From assembly GCF_002374315.1 (NCBI RefSeq), contig NZ_NWUX01000025.1:1-60236 (forward strand): 60,236 bases of DNA. Reading direction: 5' to 3'. Numbering within the stretch: position 1 is the first letter of the stretch; every line of letters starts with the position of its first letter. This DNA comes from Vreelandella nigrificans. GTDB lineage: Bacteria; Pseudomonadota; Gammaproteobacteria; Pseudomonadales; Halomonadaceae. Position numbers and translations under genes: made by a program. This document shows, piece after piece, positions 7,520 to 17,215 of the stretch. The notes under the pieces were generated by a model, which worked only from the letters and a program-made list of their open reading frames with translations, was not told the origin of the DNA and made no database searches.

Positions 7520-9699
7520 ACAAACAATCCTTCACGGCTAACACTACCTAACTGGCGGATGGCATCGCGGGCCATCAGAGCATGCACCAACCCATCAAGC
7601 AGGGCGGTATCACGCCGTTTGCGCTGGGAACCCAGCAGCAACATCAGATCAGTACGTAGTGCTAGCGCCTCATCATCGCTAGCGTTGTCCAGATGCCCCG
7701 CCACGGCGGCAGCGCCGCTAGCCATGAGCAAGCGTATTTCGGTACTAACATCGCCACTGTCGGCCTGCTTGAGTTGCTGCCATGCGCGCTTAGACAGTGC
7801 TACCAAGCCTTCACTTTGCAGTTGGGTAACCAGCAAGGTAACCGCTTCAGCACCTAACCTAGCGGGTGTTAACCAATAACGGCGGGCAACGCGTTTAGCA
7901 CTTTCTGGGTCACGAATCTCACCATACCACGCCAATAGCGCGTTACCTGAGGCATCATTAACCTCTGCGTAGGCGCTCCAAAGCTGCATGGGTTGACCGC
8001 GAAAACGCACACTCATGCAATGCGTTAACGTACTATCAATAAACAGCTGGCGCTGGGCATAACGCTCGCCCTGGGAGTATACCCTCTGACTACCAGGCAC
8101 TACACTGACCCAGGTCATGTGTTGGGCTTCTAGCCATGTCAACGCGTCGGGATCTGGCAAAACGGGTAGCAGGTGAACCGCAACCCCCAGTACGTCACTT
8201 TGTGTAGACACACGCGGCTGCCAACCGGCCGGTTGGCGATGCTGGAGGTAGGGCAATGCTGACCAAGCTCCGTTAGCATCCAGTCCAATATCCGGCATTG
8301 ACCAGTCACAGCCACGCTCATTGCGACGAGGAGACCACGCCATTCCCAAGATGCTTCCTGCCTTAATGGGCTCAACCAGTAAGCGCTCAAGACGACCATC
8401 CTGGACCACGCTTGGCAGAGCAGCGATATCCCATACAGCTTCTAGGCTGGCGAAGCCGACTACGCGTTGGCGCAGTCGGCTCAGCACCGATGAGAGGCGA
8501 CGCCCTTGGCCCAGCACATCCCGTGACCAGCGGGGCAGACTTACCGGCGCCGCAGTGGGTTCAGTAGCCATGGTAGACTGGCTGCCAAGCGCCTGATCTA
8601 TAAGAGTCCCTGGATTAGCCATCGCCATATCTTCAGGCACCTGTTGCCCATGGGCACAAAATAGCACGCGCATGCCATGACGCATCACGATATCCAGCAC
8701 TGGTGCCAGACGCCCAGCTTCATCCTGCTTGGTAATAATGCAGTCATCTAGTTCAGCGCCCGCTGCACGGGCTGCTTGCCGGTAACGCAGCACTACTTCT
8801 TCAAGTGTTTCGGGCTGACTGGCAGCATTTAATAGCAGCACTAAGCGCACCGTCGACTGACCGCCCTGAAGGTGAGCTATTTGTTCAATGACACGCTGGT
8901 CACGCTGGCTCATGCCAACGGTATCGATCATCACCCACTGCTTGCCCTGCAAACGTCCTAGTAGGTCATCAATTGGCTGCTCAGCATCCAGGGCATACAT
9001 AGGGATATCAAGCAGCCGGGCATAGATACGTAACTGTTCATGGGCACCGATACGAAAGCTGTCGGTGGTCACTAGCGCCACCGGCCGTGTGCCGTGGCGC
9101 ATAACAAAACGCGCAGCAAGTTTTGCTGTAGTGGTCGTTTTGCCAACACCCGTTGGGCCAACAAGCGCGACAATACCCGTTTGATCAAAAAAGTCCGCTT
9201 CTTGCTTTAACACCGGCAGGCGGGCCATAAGCTGCTCGCGCAGCCATAAAAGTGGCTGATCGCTGTCGGCGCTTATGGAGATAAGTGAGTCAGGCAGCCC
9301 TGACAACACCTCACTACTTAGCTCATTACTAAAACCGACCCGTGCTAGCAAGTGGCGCAGTTGAGTGAGCGTATCGGCCGCCACGACAGGCTCAGCCGTC
9401 AGGGCTGGCTGGCGACGAGTCAACAGTTCACGCATATCCTGCATCTCACGCAGCAACCGCTCACTCATGGCTTGCAGCGGGTCGGATGCAGGTAGTGAGA
9501 ACGTAGAATTAGGCTCAGAAGGCGGCGCTGGCGCAGGAGATGGATCAAAATGATCGACCGCTTCATCCGCCATCGCCAGAATCTCAACACCGCCCTCGGT
9601 ACGCCGGTTAGCAAGGATCAAGGCATCATCGCCCAGCACCTCGCGCACTTGGCGCATCACATCACGGCTATTTGCTCCGACAAAACGTCTAACACTCAT
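7516..9699 (-). CDS. flhF: FlhF, SRP-type GTPase with long C-terminal extension
   Basis: Flagellar GTPase of the SRP/FtsY family that recruits early basal-body components and sets the assembly site. The N-terminal B domain begins MSVRRFVGANSRDVMRQV. The NG domain spans about residues 165-375, with P-loop GPTGVGKT at 181-188, TTDSFRIGAHEQL (G2/I-box), DTVGM at 259-263 and TKQD at 323-326 for guanine recognition. FlhF normally ends soon after the NG domain at 430-490 aa; this one has 727 aa, with about 350 further residues (376-727) that I do not recognise. There is a good ribosome site (AAAAGG) before ATG. It follows flhA by 68 bases and overlaps the FlhG-like gene. Confidence 0.93.
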   Translation of the reverse strand: MSVRRFVGANSRDVMRQVREVLGDDALILANRRTEGGVEILAMADEAVDHFDPSPAPAPPSEPNSTFSLPASDPLQAMSERLLREMQDMRELLTRRQPALTAEPVVAADTLTQLRHLLARVGFSNELSSEVLSGLPDSLISISADSDQPLLWLREQLMARLPVLKQEADFFDQTGIVALVGPTGVGKTTTTAKLAARFVMRHGTRPVALVTTDSFRIGAHEQLRIYARLLDIPMYALDAEQPIDDLLGRLQGKQWVMIDTVGMSQRDQRVIEQIAHLQGGQSTVRLVLLLNAASQPETLEEVVLRYRQAARAAGAELDDCIITKQDEAGRLAPVLDIVMRHGMRVLFCAHGQQVPEDMAMANPGTLIDQALGSQSTMATEPTAAPVSLPRWSRDVLGQGRRLSSVLSRLRQRVVGFASLEAVWDIAALPSVVQDGRLERLLVEPIKAGSILGMAWSPRRNERGCDWSMPDIGLDANGAWSALPYLQHRQPAGWQPRVSTQSDVLGVAVHLLPVLPDPDALTWLEAQHMTWVSVVPGSQRVYSQGERYAQRQLFIDSTLTHCMSVRFRGQPMQLWSAYAEVNDASGNALLAWYGEIRDPESAKRVARRYWLTPARLGAEAVTLLVTQLQSEGLVALSKRAWQQLKQADSGDVSTEIRLLMASGAAAVAGHLDNASDDEALALRTDLMLLLGSQRKRRDTALLDGLVHALMARDAIRQLGSVSREGLFV

Positions 9700-9767
9700 G
9701 CTTTACCTTTTGCCTCTGCTTAAATGGCTGACACTGCTTAATCGGCACTCATACCTATTGACGCCGA

Positions 9768-11849
9768 TTACCGCCCACCAACCACCGTTGTCACTCGCAG
9801 TGTTCGGTCATCAGGCACTTCTGCCTGGGACATCACCACCATATGTCGCATACGGCGACGCAGGAAGCGCGACAGCACGGCTCGTAGCGAATGCTGCACC
9901 ACTAACACAGGAGGCTCCCCGCTGGCTTCGTGACGCTCTAGGGCTTGCTGGGCCTGATTCATCAGGGTATCTGCCAAGCCAGGCTCCATCGCACCATTGC
10001 CATTCATCGCCTGCATAAGCACTTGCTCTAGCTGAGCATCCAGCCCCATCACATTTAATGTGTCCTGGCCTGCAAACCACTGCTGAGTAATTGCACGACC
10101 CAATGCAATGCGCACCAGTGCGGTGAGCTCGTTGGGGTCTTTTTGCTGCCCTGCGTACTCTGCCAGCGTATCCAGTACCGTGCGCAAGTCACGAATAGAG
10201 ACATCCTCATCCAACAAGTTCTGCAGGATACGTTGCAGCACTGTTAAGGAAATAGCCTTAGGTACCACCTCTTCTACCAGCGACTTTTGCTCGTCGCCGA
10301 GCTTATCAAGTAGTTTTTGAACCTCTTGACGGCCAAGCATCTCAGGCGAGTGGCGGTGTAGCAGGTGGTTCAGGTGTGTGGCGATCACCGTGCTCGCATC
10401 CACCACTGTGTAGCCATATACCTGGGCGTGCTCACGCTGATTGGCATCAATCCACACGGCAGGCAAGCCAAATGCAGGGTCTTGGGTAGGGGTGCCTTGC
10501 AGCTCGCCGGATACCTGCCCTGGATCAATAGCCAGCCACTTGCCAGGTTGCGCTTCGGCGCGCCCAATCTCTGCGCCCTTCATTGAGAGCACATAAGTAT
10601 TAGGTGTCAGCTCAAGATTGTCGCGAATATGCACAACCGGGGGCAGAAAGCCCACCTCTTGGGCAAACTTTTTACGCACGCTTTTAATACGTCCCAATAG
10701 TTCGCCCTTCTGGCGCGAGTCCACTAATGGGATTAAGCGGTGGCCAACTTCCAGGCCTAAGGTGTCTACTAGCTGGACATCCTCCCAGCTGGCTTCGGGA
10801 GTTTCCTGCACCGGCGGCGGTGCCGCTGAGATTTCTTCGCTGACCAGCGCCCGATCTTTTTGGCGAATCAACAACCAAGCTAACCCTGACAGCAGTGCCG
10901 TAAAAATCAGGAAAACCAAATTTGGCATACCAGGCACCATGCCTAGTAACCCCATGACGATGGCAGCAAGAATCATGACCTGGGGATTAACAAACAGTTG
11001 GCTGATCATTTGTTGACCAACGTCCTGATCGGTATTTACCCGCGACACCGTTACACCCGCCGCTGTTGAAATTACCAGCGCAGGTATCTGAGCCACTAGC
11101 CCATCGCCAATGGTTAGCAACGTATAGGTACGTGCAGCATCGCCAAAGTCCATGCCATGCTGCATCATGCCAATCAATAGACCGCCAATAATATTAACCA
11201 CCATGATAACCAAACCAGCCATGGCATCACCGCGCACAAACTTGCTGGCACCATCCATTGAGCCGTAAAAATCGGCCTCTTGTGCTACTTCAGCACGGCG
11301 CTTTTTAGCATCCTCTTCACCGATTAATCCGGCATTCAAATCCGCATCAATGGCCATCTGCTTACCAGGCATGGCGTCAAGCATAAAGCGTGCGCCTACT
11401 TCGGCAATACGCCCGGCCCCCTTGGTAATAACCATGAAGTTAATAATGACCAAAATAAGGAAGACCACGAGGCCAACGGCAAAATTACCGCCCACGAGGA
11501 AGGTGCCAAAAGCTTCAATGACCTTACCTGCTGCATCGCCTCCTTGATGCCCTTCCATAAGCACCACTCGCGTAGAGGCAACATTGAGCGACAAGCGCAA
11601 CAGCGTCGTGAACAGCAGGACAGCAGGGAATGCCGCAAAGTCCAACGGCTTTTGCGCAAACATACTGACCAAGAGCACCATAATGGCCAGTGCAATGTTG
11701 AAGGTGAAGAGCAGATCCAGGGCAAAGGGTGGTAAGGGCAGAATCATCATGCCCAGGATCATCAGGATGAGCAGCGGGCCAGCCAGTAGCTTCATGCGCA
11801 CATCGCCCATCCAGTCGCGCTGGTTGATCAGTTGGCCTAAGCCTTTCAT
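9768..11849 (-). CDS. flhA: Flagellar export gate protein FlhA
   Basis: Large subunit of the flagellar type III export gate, 693 aa, typical length. The N-terminal half has about eight membrane helices beginning LAGPLLILMILGMMILPLPP, including the FHIPEP-family loop around KGAGRIAEVGARFMLDAMPGKQMAIDADLNAG. That loop is written here only as a position: about residues 140-180. The C-terminal half is the cytoplasmic ring domain that docks chaperone-substrate complexes such as FliS and FliT. The start overlaps the flhB stop (ATGA), so the two gate components are coupled. Order flhB-flhA-flhF is common in gammaproteobacteria. Confidence 0.98.
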   Translation of the reverse strand: MKGLGQLINQRDWMGDVRMKLLAGPLLILMILGMMILPLPPFALDLLFTFNIALAIMVLLVSMFAQKPLDFAAFPAVLLFTTLLRLSLNVASTRVVLMEGHQGGDAAGKVIEAFGTFLVGGNFAVGLVVFLILVIINFMVITKGAGRIAEVGARFMLDAMPGKQMAIDADLNAGLIGEEDAKKRRAEVAQEADFYGSMDGASKFVRGDAMAGLVIMVVNIIGGLLIGMMQHGMDFGDAARTYTLLTIGDGLVAQIPALVISTAAGVTVSRVNTDQDVGQQMISQLFVNPQVMILAAIVMGLLGMVPGMPNLVFLIFTALLSGLAWLLIRQKDRALVSEEISAAPPPVQETPEASWEDVQLVDTLGLEVGHRLIPLVDSRQKGELLGRIKSVRKKFAQEVGFLPPVVHIRDNLELTPNTYVLSMKGAEIGRAEAQPGKWLAIDPGQVSGELQGTPTQDPAFGLPAVWIDANQREHAQVYGYTVVDASTVIATHLNHLLHRHSPEMLGRQEVQKLLDKLGDEQKSLVEEVVPKAISLTVLQRILQNLLDEDVSIRDLRTVLDTLAEYAGQQKDPNELTALVRIALGRAITQQWFAGQDTLNVMGLDAQLEQVLMQAMNGNGAMEPGLADTLMNQAQQALERHEASGEPPVLVVQHSLRAVLSRFLRRRMRHMVVMSQAEVPDDRTLRVTTVVGGR

Positions 11850-13012
11850 GATTGCGCCTCACTGCCAACGGTGTTACGACCGGGACTATCCATTTCCGGA
11901 GGAACCGGCAAATTATCAGGGGTGGGGGGCACCTCGCCTCCTTGTTGTGCAACATGCTTCAGGCGATACGCCCAGGCCATCACCTCCGCCACTGCGGTGT
12001 ACAGCTCCGCTGGCACTTCGGCTTCTAAATCTACGTGATGATACAAAGCGCGGGCCAATGGTGCGGCTTCCAGTCTCGGCACACCTGCTTCTGAGCCGAT
12101 TTCACGGATACGCATAGCCACCGCATCAGCTCCTTTAGCGACCAGACGTGGCGCTCCCATACTGCCTTCCTGGTACATTAGTGCAACCGCATAATGGGTT
12201 GGGTTGGTAATAATCACATCAGCATCAGGTACTTTGCTCATCATACGGCCCCGCGCCATCGCCTGCTGCTGCTGGCGAATACGGCCTTTGACATGGGGGT
12301 CGCCTTCCGACTCTTTATGCTCTCGCTTAACTTCTTCCTTACTCATACGAAGCTTTTTGGCATTGCTCCATAGCTGGAAAGGCACATCGATGAGGATGAC
12401 CACGATCAGCGATAACACAATTAACCCAGCGGCTAAGGCGGCCATATTCAGCGCGCTGACCAACGCTTGCTGAATTGGCTGATCCATCAGCCCCAAAAAC
12501 CGCCCGATATTAGCGTACAAAAATGTTGCTGCGACGCTGCCTACCAACACCGATTTGGCAATCGCTTTCGCCAGCTCGATAAGTGCTTGGGTCGAGAATA
12601 TGCGCTTTACCCCTTTGATAGGGTTAAGCTTTGAGAGCTTGGGTCGCATCGATTTTGCCGATACTAACCACCCTCCCAGTAGTGCTGGCGCTACTAGCGC
12701 CACAATGGCTAGCAATAAAAACAGCGGTATCATCGCAAACAGCGTGCGCTGGCCAAGGTCCAATGCATTAACCAGCATCGGAGTGCTTTCCATCACCTGG
12801 CGGCGTTCAAACAAAAACGCCTGCTCCATCACCATTCCCAACTGGTCGTAGAGCATTTGGCCCATGCTCCACAGCCCTATCACGCCCCCCAGTAGCAGCA
12901 TAAAGGTTGTCAGCTCTCGTGACCGGGGAACCTGGCCCTCTTCACGCGCTTTGTCTTTGCGCCTGGGCGTGGCCTCTTCGGTTTTTTCCTGGTCGCTGTC
13001 GTTATCTGCCAT
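11846..13012 (-). CDS. flhB: Flagellar export switch protein FlhB
   Basis: Export-gate protein of 388 aa that switches secretion from rod/hook to filament substrates. The N-terminus DSDQEKTEEATPRRKDKARE is typical, followed by four membrane helices and a cytoplasmic domain with the autocleavage motif NPTH near residue 270 (IITNPTHYAVALMY). Cleavage between Asn and Pro is known for the family. A proline-rich tail follows (GGEVPPTPDNLPVPPEMDSPG). It partners FliK (38556-42143) in hook-length control. A separate FlhB-like C-terminal fragment gene exists at 27429-27710. The gene lies 117 bases after cheZ, with a hairpin between them. Confidence 0.98.
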   Translation of the reverse strand: MADNDSDQEKTEEATPRRKDKAREEGQVPRSRELTTFMLLLGGVIGLWSMGQMLYDQLGMVMEQAFLFERRQVMESTPMLVNALDLGQRTLFAMIPLFLLLAIVALVAPALLGGWLVSAKSMRPKLSKLNPIKGVKRIFSTQALIELAKAIAKSVLVGSVAATFLYANIGRFLGLMDQPIQQALVSALNMAALAAGLIVLSLIVVILIDVPFQLWSNAKKLRMSKEEVKREHKESEGDPHVKGRIRQQQQAMARGRMMSKVPDADVIITNPTHYAVALMYQEGSMGAPRLVAKGADAVAMRIREIGSEAGVPRLEAAPLARALYHHVDLEAEVPAELYTAVAEVMAWAYRLKHVAQQGGEVPPTPDNLPVPPEMDSPGRNTVGSEAQS

Positions 13013-13050
13013 GCTGCTATCCGGCCAAGTGTGAACGGCTCACCATAAAG

Positions 13051-13074
13051 TCAGCCGCCCTAGAGGGCGGCTGA
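13051..13074. terminator. Hairpin between cheZ and flhB
   Basis: Perfect 10-bp inverted repeat (TCAGCCGCCC / GGGCGGCTGA) with a TAGA loop in the cheZ-flhB intergenic space. On the minus strand it is followed only by ACTTTATGG, so the T-run is weak; a partial terminator or RNA-processing hairpin between the che and flh parts of the operon is the likeliest reading. Confidence 0.5.
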
Positions 13075-13129
13075 GCAAAAAGCCTATAGTGCCAGACTTG
13101 GCTTGTTACAATGTCTTAATAACAACGCA

Positions 13130-13825
13130 TTAAAAGCCTAATTCATCCAATAAGTCATCGACCTGATCCTGCCCCGTGACGATATCCGGTGCATTTTCCT
13201 TTACTTGAGGACCATTCAGCAGCTCTTCGTTACGCCGCGTATTTTCGTTCTTCCATTGATCTTCAGCCTTGCGCTGCATCGTTTCCCGCGCCTGTGCCCC
13301 CGGCACATTATCAATTAGCACCTGCACGAGCTGATGTTCGATCTCACGGATCACATCCATCATTTTTTTAATAACTTGGCCGGTCAGGTCCTGAAAGTCC
13401 TGCGCCATCATAATATCCAGCAGCTCTTTATTGGTAGCAGCGGTAATGGTGGGCACATCACTTAGATAGGTGCGGGTCTCTTTAACTAGCGCCTTGGCAT
13501 CATCGAGTTCCTTGGGCGCCTCGAACCACTCTTCCCAACGCTTATCCAGCGCTTCAGCACGCTCAGACAGTTGATCCTGCAACGGCTGCGCACGGTCGAT
13601 GGCGTTTAGCGCACGATCGGCGGCCTGCTCCGTCATCGTTGCGACGTAATGTAGACGGTCCCGAGCATCAGGAATCGCTTCTGCTGCCTTTTCAATCTCT
13701 TTATCTAGACCCAACTCTCGCATGTTGTCACGCAACATCCGGGTAAGTTTACCGATGCGATGGATAAGGTCTTCAGCGGCTTCTTCAGACAGTTGGGCAG
13801 CATTTGCCTGCTCATTCTGACTCAT
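13130..13825 (-). CDS. cheZ: CheY-P phosphatase CheZ
   Basis: Dephosphorylates CheY-P to end the tumble signal; cytoplasmic, 231 aa. The long helical hairpin carries the catalytic region in LDIMMAQDFQDLTGQVIKKMM, where the family has its essential Asp and Gln (DFQDLTGQ). The C-terminal CheY-binding helix is present (QVDDLLDELGF). A strong ribosome site (GAGGAG) precedes the ATG. It directly follows cheY, the usual cheY-cheZ order. Confidence 0.97.
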   Translation of the reverse strand: MSQNEQANAAQLSEEAAEDLIHRIGKLTRMLRDNMRELGLDKEIEKAAEAIPDARDRLHYVATMTEQAADRALNAIDRAQPLQDQLSERAEALDKRWEEWFEAPKELDDAKALVKETRTYLSDVPTITAATNKELLDIMMAQDFQDLTGQVIKKMMDVIREIEHQLVQVLIDNVPGAQARETMQRKAEDQWKNENTRRNEELLNGPQVKENAPDIVTGQDQVDDLLDELGF

Positions 13826-13867
13826 TGCGTTGTCTCCTCGCTAACCGAGCGCAGTGGCTCAGCCGCT

Positions 13868-14257
13868 TTATTTACCCATCTTGTCGAAGATTTTATTCAG
13901 CTTTTCTTCAAGGGTAGCGGCAGTGAACGGCTTAACAACATAGCCGTTAGCGCCCGCTTGTGCGGCCGCAATAATGTTCTCTTTTTTAGCCTCTGCGGTC
14001 ACCATCAATACTGGCAACCCTTTCAGCGCGTCGTCCTGGCGAATCTCTTTGAGCATCTCCAGGCCATCCATATTGGGCATATTCCAATCGGAAACGACAA
14101 ACTCAAAGTTACCCGCTCGCAGCTTATTCAACGCATCCTGACCATCTTCCGCTTCATCAACATTGGTAAAGCCCAGCTCTTTTAACAAACTGCGGACAAT
14201 CCGACGCATCGTGGGGAAATCGTCTACCACTAGGAAACTCATACTCTTATCGGCCAT
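13868..14257 (-). CDS. cheY: Chemotaxis response regulator CheY
   Basis: Single-domain receiver protein of 129 aa that carries the phosphoryl signal from CheA to FliM. The acidic pair (VVDDFPTMRR), phospho-acceptor Asp in VVSDWNMPNMDGLEML, the switch Thr in VTAEAKK and the Lys in YVVKPF are all present. FliM in this window keeps the CheY-binding N-terminus (LSQEEIDALL). It is located between an MCP gene and cheZ. Confidence 0.98.
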   Translation of the reverse strand: MADKSMSFLVVDDFPTMRRIVRSLLKELGFTNVDEAEDGQDALNKLRAGNFEFVVSDWNMPNMDGLEMLKEIRQDDALKGLPVLMVTAEAKKENIIAAAQAGANGYVVKPFTAATLEEKLNKIFDKMGK

Positions 14258-14321
14258 TGGTCATCCTCTCATCACATACATGGTTTAGGGTGACTGGAAA
14301 ATCAGTCAAGGTTATCAATTG

Positions 14322-16031
14322 TTAAAACGCTTCCCACTCATCGTGGTGGCTTTGTTGGGTAGTGCTACGCGGGGCAATTGCACGTGAAGCAGGCACTACC
14401 GGAGCGAACGGCATGGCGGCGGTTGCCACGGCGGATGCAGAACGTGGCAATGCATGCTGTGACGTTTGGATACCTAGCAGTTCAAAGACGGCGACAGCTT
14501 CTTCTAAACGACTCGCCTGCTCTTCCAGCGAGGCAGCAGCGGCTGAGGCTTGCTGCACAAGCGCAGCGTTTTGCTGGGTCACCTGATCCATCTGGCCAAC
14601 CGCTTGGCTAACCTGCTCGATACCATCACTCTGCTCTTGGGACGCAGCGGAGATCTCATCCATAATATCGGTGACTCGGCGCACCGCGGTCACCACATCC
14701 GTCATGGTGGTACCAGCTTGCTCTACCAGGGTAGAGCCTTGCTTAATCTGCGTGACCGAAGCCTCAATAAGCGTTTTAATCTCTTTGGCAGCATCGGCAC
14801 TACGGCTGGCAAGGTTGCGCACCTCACCCGCTACAACGGCAAAGCCTCGCCCCTGCTCCCCGGCACGTGCCGCTTCCACAGAAGCATTCAGCGCAAGAAT
14901 GTTGGTTTGAAAGGCGATCGAATCAATCACGCTGGTAATATCGGCTACTTTCTGCGAACTGGTAGAAATGCCATGCATCGTTTGCACGACCTGCTCAACT
15001 ACCTGCCCGCCTTTCTCAGCGGTACTTGATGCATCTGCGGCAAGGGTGCTGGCCTGTCGAGCATTATCTGCGTTCTGCTTCACCGTGGCTGTCATCTCCT
15101 CCATGCTGGCAGCGGTCTCTTCAATGGATGCCGCTTGCTGCTCAGTGCGCGATGATAGGTCCGCATTGCCTCCAGCAATTTCTCGAGTACCATGATGAAT
15201 TTCAGTGCTGCCCTCACGTACTTTTGAAACAATCGCGGTCAGGTTCTGCTGCATCGTCGCCATCGCTGCAAATAGCCGACCTATTTCATTGCTGCCAGAC
15301 GCAGGTAATGGTTCAGTTAGATCTGCATCAGCAATTTTATCCAAACGACGCACCGCATCGTTAAGCGGCACTATCAGCGTGCGCCGTAACCCAGCGTAGA
15401 TCACCACAGTGATGAGTAATGCAAACAGAGCTGCGAGGACGTTGATTAACGTAAAGAAATCGCCTTGCGCGTCAGCTTCACTGCGGATTTCACCCACCAG
15501 TTGAAAGGCATAGTCAACAAAGGCAGTTGAGCTTTCGGCCAAGTTGGCTAGCGACTCAACCAGCTCCTCCCGCAGCCGGTTAAACGCGGTAATATCCATG
15601 GTTTCGAAACTAACAAGCTGCTGTTTCACCAACACTAGTACGTCTTGAAAGTCTTCGATCAAAACATTGCCAAGCGCTTTCCCCTGGGGCGTACTTCGAG
15701 GCGCAGCCACGAAGCTTGCAAAGCGCTGCTCCGCACGCTCAATGCGATCAGCGGCAATGGCTATTTGTTCGTTGGTTTGGCGTGTTTGCCCCACCATCAA
15801 AAAGTTTGATGCCGTTTCCATCGCCAACATCGCTTGGTTAAGTAGCGAGTCCGCGCGATTAATTTCATTTAGCTGCTCGCTGCTGATACGGTCCAGCGTG
15901 GCCAGGTTGTGCTGAGCATTGCGGTCCGCCACAAAGCTAATACCCGCCAGTACCAAGATTAACGCGACAAAACTAATAAGCGCGGCGATGACAGCCGCAT
16001 GGATACTTAAGCTGCGAAACAAGCGAGCCAT
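14322..16031 (-). CDS. Methyl-accepting chemotaxis protein with 4-helix-bundle sensor
   Basis: Transmembrane chemoreceptor of 569 aa. The order is: TM1 at about residues 10-32, a periplasmic all-helical region of about 160 residues resembling a Tar-type four-helix bundle, TM2 (FTLINVLAALFALLITVVIY), HAMP, methylation helices (SSRTEQQAASIEETAASMEE) and the conserved signalling tip with ALNASVEAARAGEQGRGFAV. It ends in DEWEAF, a WxxF-type tether like the E. coli NWETF pentapeptide that binds CheR and CheB. Ligand unknown. Ribosome site AAAGGG precedes the ATG. Confidence 0.93.
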   Translation of the reverse strand: MARLFRSLSIHAAVIAALISFVALILVLAGISFVADRNAQHNLATLDRISSEQLNEINRADSLLNQAMLAMETASNFLMVGQTRQTNEQIAIAADRIERAEQRFASFVAAPRSTPQGKALGNVLIEDFQDVLVLVKQQLVSFETMDITAFNRLREELVESLANLAESSTAFVDYAFQLVGEIRSEADAQGDFFTLINVLAALFALLITVVIYAGLRRTLIVPLNDAVRRLDKIADADLTEPLPASGSNEIGRLFAAMATMQQNLTAIVSKVREGSTEIHHGTREIAGGNADLSSRTEQQAASIEETAASMEEMTATVKQNADNARQASTLAADASSTAEKGGQVVEQVVQTMHGISTSSQKVADITSVIDSIAFQTNILALNASVEAARAGEQGRGFAVVAGEVRNLASRSADAAKEIKTLIEASVTQIKQGSTLVEQAGTTMTDVVTAVRRVTDIMDEISAASQEQSDGIEQVSQAVGQMDQVTQQNAALVQQASAAAASLEEQASRLEEAVAVFELLGIQTSQHALPRSASAVATAAMPFAPVVPASRAIAPRSTTQQSHHDEWEAF

Positions 16032-16061
16032 GTCTATTCCCTTTATTATCGTTGCGAGTTG

Positions 16062-17123
16062 TTATACCCGTTGAGCACGACCAGAAGCAGCAACCAGCGC
16101 CATCAGTCGGGTTGGGATGTCGTCCAATGCGACGACCTCAACAGCTCCCCCAACAGCGATAGCTTCTCTGGGCATGCCAAAGACCACACAGCTCTCTTCA
16201 TTTTGTGCGATGGTAGGCGCTCCGGCTTGGCGCATTTCCAGTAGCCCTGCAGCGCCATCTTTGCCCATGCCCGTTAAAATCACGCCAATCGAATTTTTAC
16301 CCGCATGCTTGGAAGCAGAGTGAAACAGTACATCTACAGATGGGCGGTGGCGGTTAACGGGCGGGCCATCATTTAAGCGCGCGACGTAGTTGGCACCGCT
16401 ACGAACTAATTCAAGGTGATGATCTCCCGGCGCGATATAGGCATGCCCCGGTAGCACCCGCTCACCATCGGTGGCCTCTTTAACAGTAATTCGACATAGC
16501 CTATCCAACCGCTCAGCAAACGAACGGGTGAAGCCCCCTGGCATGTGCTGAGTAATCAAAATCGCTGGCGCGTTGGCAGGTAACGGCTCTAATACCGCGC
16601 GAATCGCTTCGGTACCACCGGTGGACGCACCAATGATGATGAGCTTCTCGCTGGTGACTAAAGGCGCTTTTAATTGAGAGGGAGGTGGCGCATTTTTATG
16701 GCGAGCTTGGCGGGGCCGCGAACGCGCTGCAGCACGTAGCTTTTCAGCGATTTCATCGGCGTACTCCATCATCCCATTACGAATGCCTAGGCTGGGCTTG
16801 GCCACGAAGTCTAAAGCGCCCAGCTCGAGTGCACGTAGGGTTATTTCTGAGCCGCTTTGAGTTAATGATGACACCATCAATACTGGCATCGGCCGCAGAC
16901 GCATTAGACGCTCAAGAAAATCCAGCCCGTCCATGCGCGGCATTTCCACATCCAGCGTTAACACATCGGGATTATGCTGCTTAATTAAATCTCTGGCCGC
17001 AATAGGGTCAGGGGCAACGGCAACCACTTCCATATCTGGCTGTGAGTTGATGATTTCGGTCAACAGGTCACGAATCAGCGCCGAGTCATCGACACATAAC
17101 ACTTTGATCTTGGCTGCGCTCAA
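16062..17123 (-). CDS. cheB: Protein-glutamate methylesterase/deamidase CheB
   Basis: Removes methyl groups from receptor glutamates during adaptation, 353 aa. The N-terminal receiver domain has VDDSALIRDLL and phospho-acceptor Asp in LTLDVEMPRMDGLDFLE. The C-terminal catalytic domain has the Ser of IGASTGGTEAI, the His of LITQHMPGGF and the Asp of LTGMGKDGAAG. The start is TTG at 17123, supported by AGGAGG six bases upstream. A 92-base gap separates it from cheR; the three receptors of the window carry the WxxF tails CheB binds. Confidence 0.97.
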   Translation of the reverse strand: MSAAKIKVLCVDDSALIRDLLTEIINSQPDMEVVAVAPDPIAARDLIKQHNPDVLTLDVEMPRMDGLDFLERLMRLRPMPVLMVSSLTQSGSEITLRALELGALDFVAKPSLGIRNGMMEYADEIAEKLRAAARSRPRQARHKNAPPPSQLKAPLVTSEKLIIIGASTGGTEAIRAVLEPLPANAPAILITQHMPGGFTRSFAERLDRLCRITVKEATDGERVLPGHAYIAPGDHHLELVRSGANYVARLNDGPPVNRHRPSVDVLFHSASKHAGKNSIGVILTGMGKDGAAGLLEMRQAGAPTIAQNEESCVVFGMPREAIAVGGAVEVVALDDIPTRLMALVAASGRAQRV

Positions 17124-17215
17124 AGCACGCCTCCTCTTACGGTAGCTACCAAGTGTGTTGTTGTGCTTCCGCTCGGAATAGGCCAGCCAGCGGAGCCAAA
17201 CACACGTAAAAAGGT

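Noticed and set aside
9700..9767. GCCGATTA upstream of flhF as a sigma-28 promoter
   Set aside because: The -35 position reads GGCGTCAA, which does not match.
11524..12117. Overlapping open frames of 143 and 177 codons near the flhB-flhA junction
   Set aside because: Both are shadows of the highly conserved flhA and flhB genes.
14244..14251. GCCGATAA at the cheY start as a sigma-28 -10 box
   Set aside because: It is the coding sequence of residues 2-4 of CheY and has no matching -35 box 11 bases upstream.
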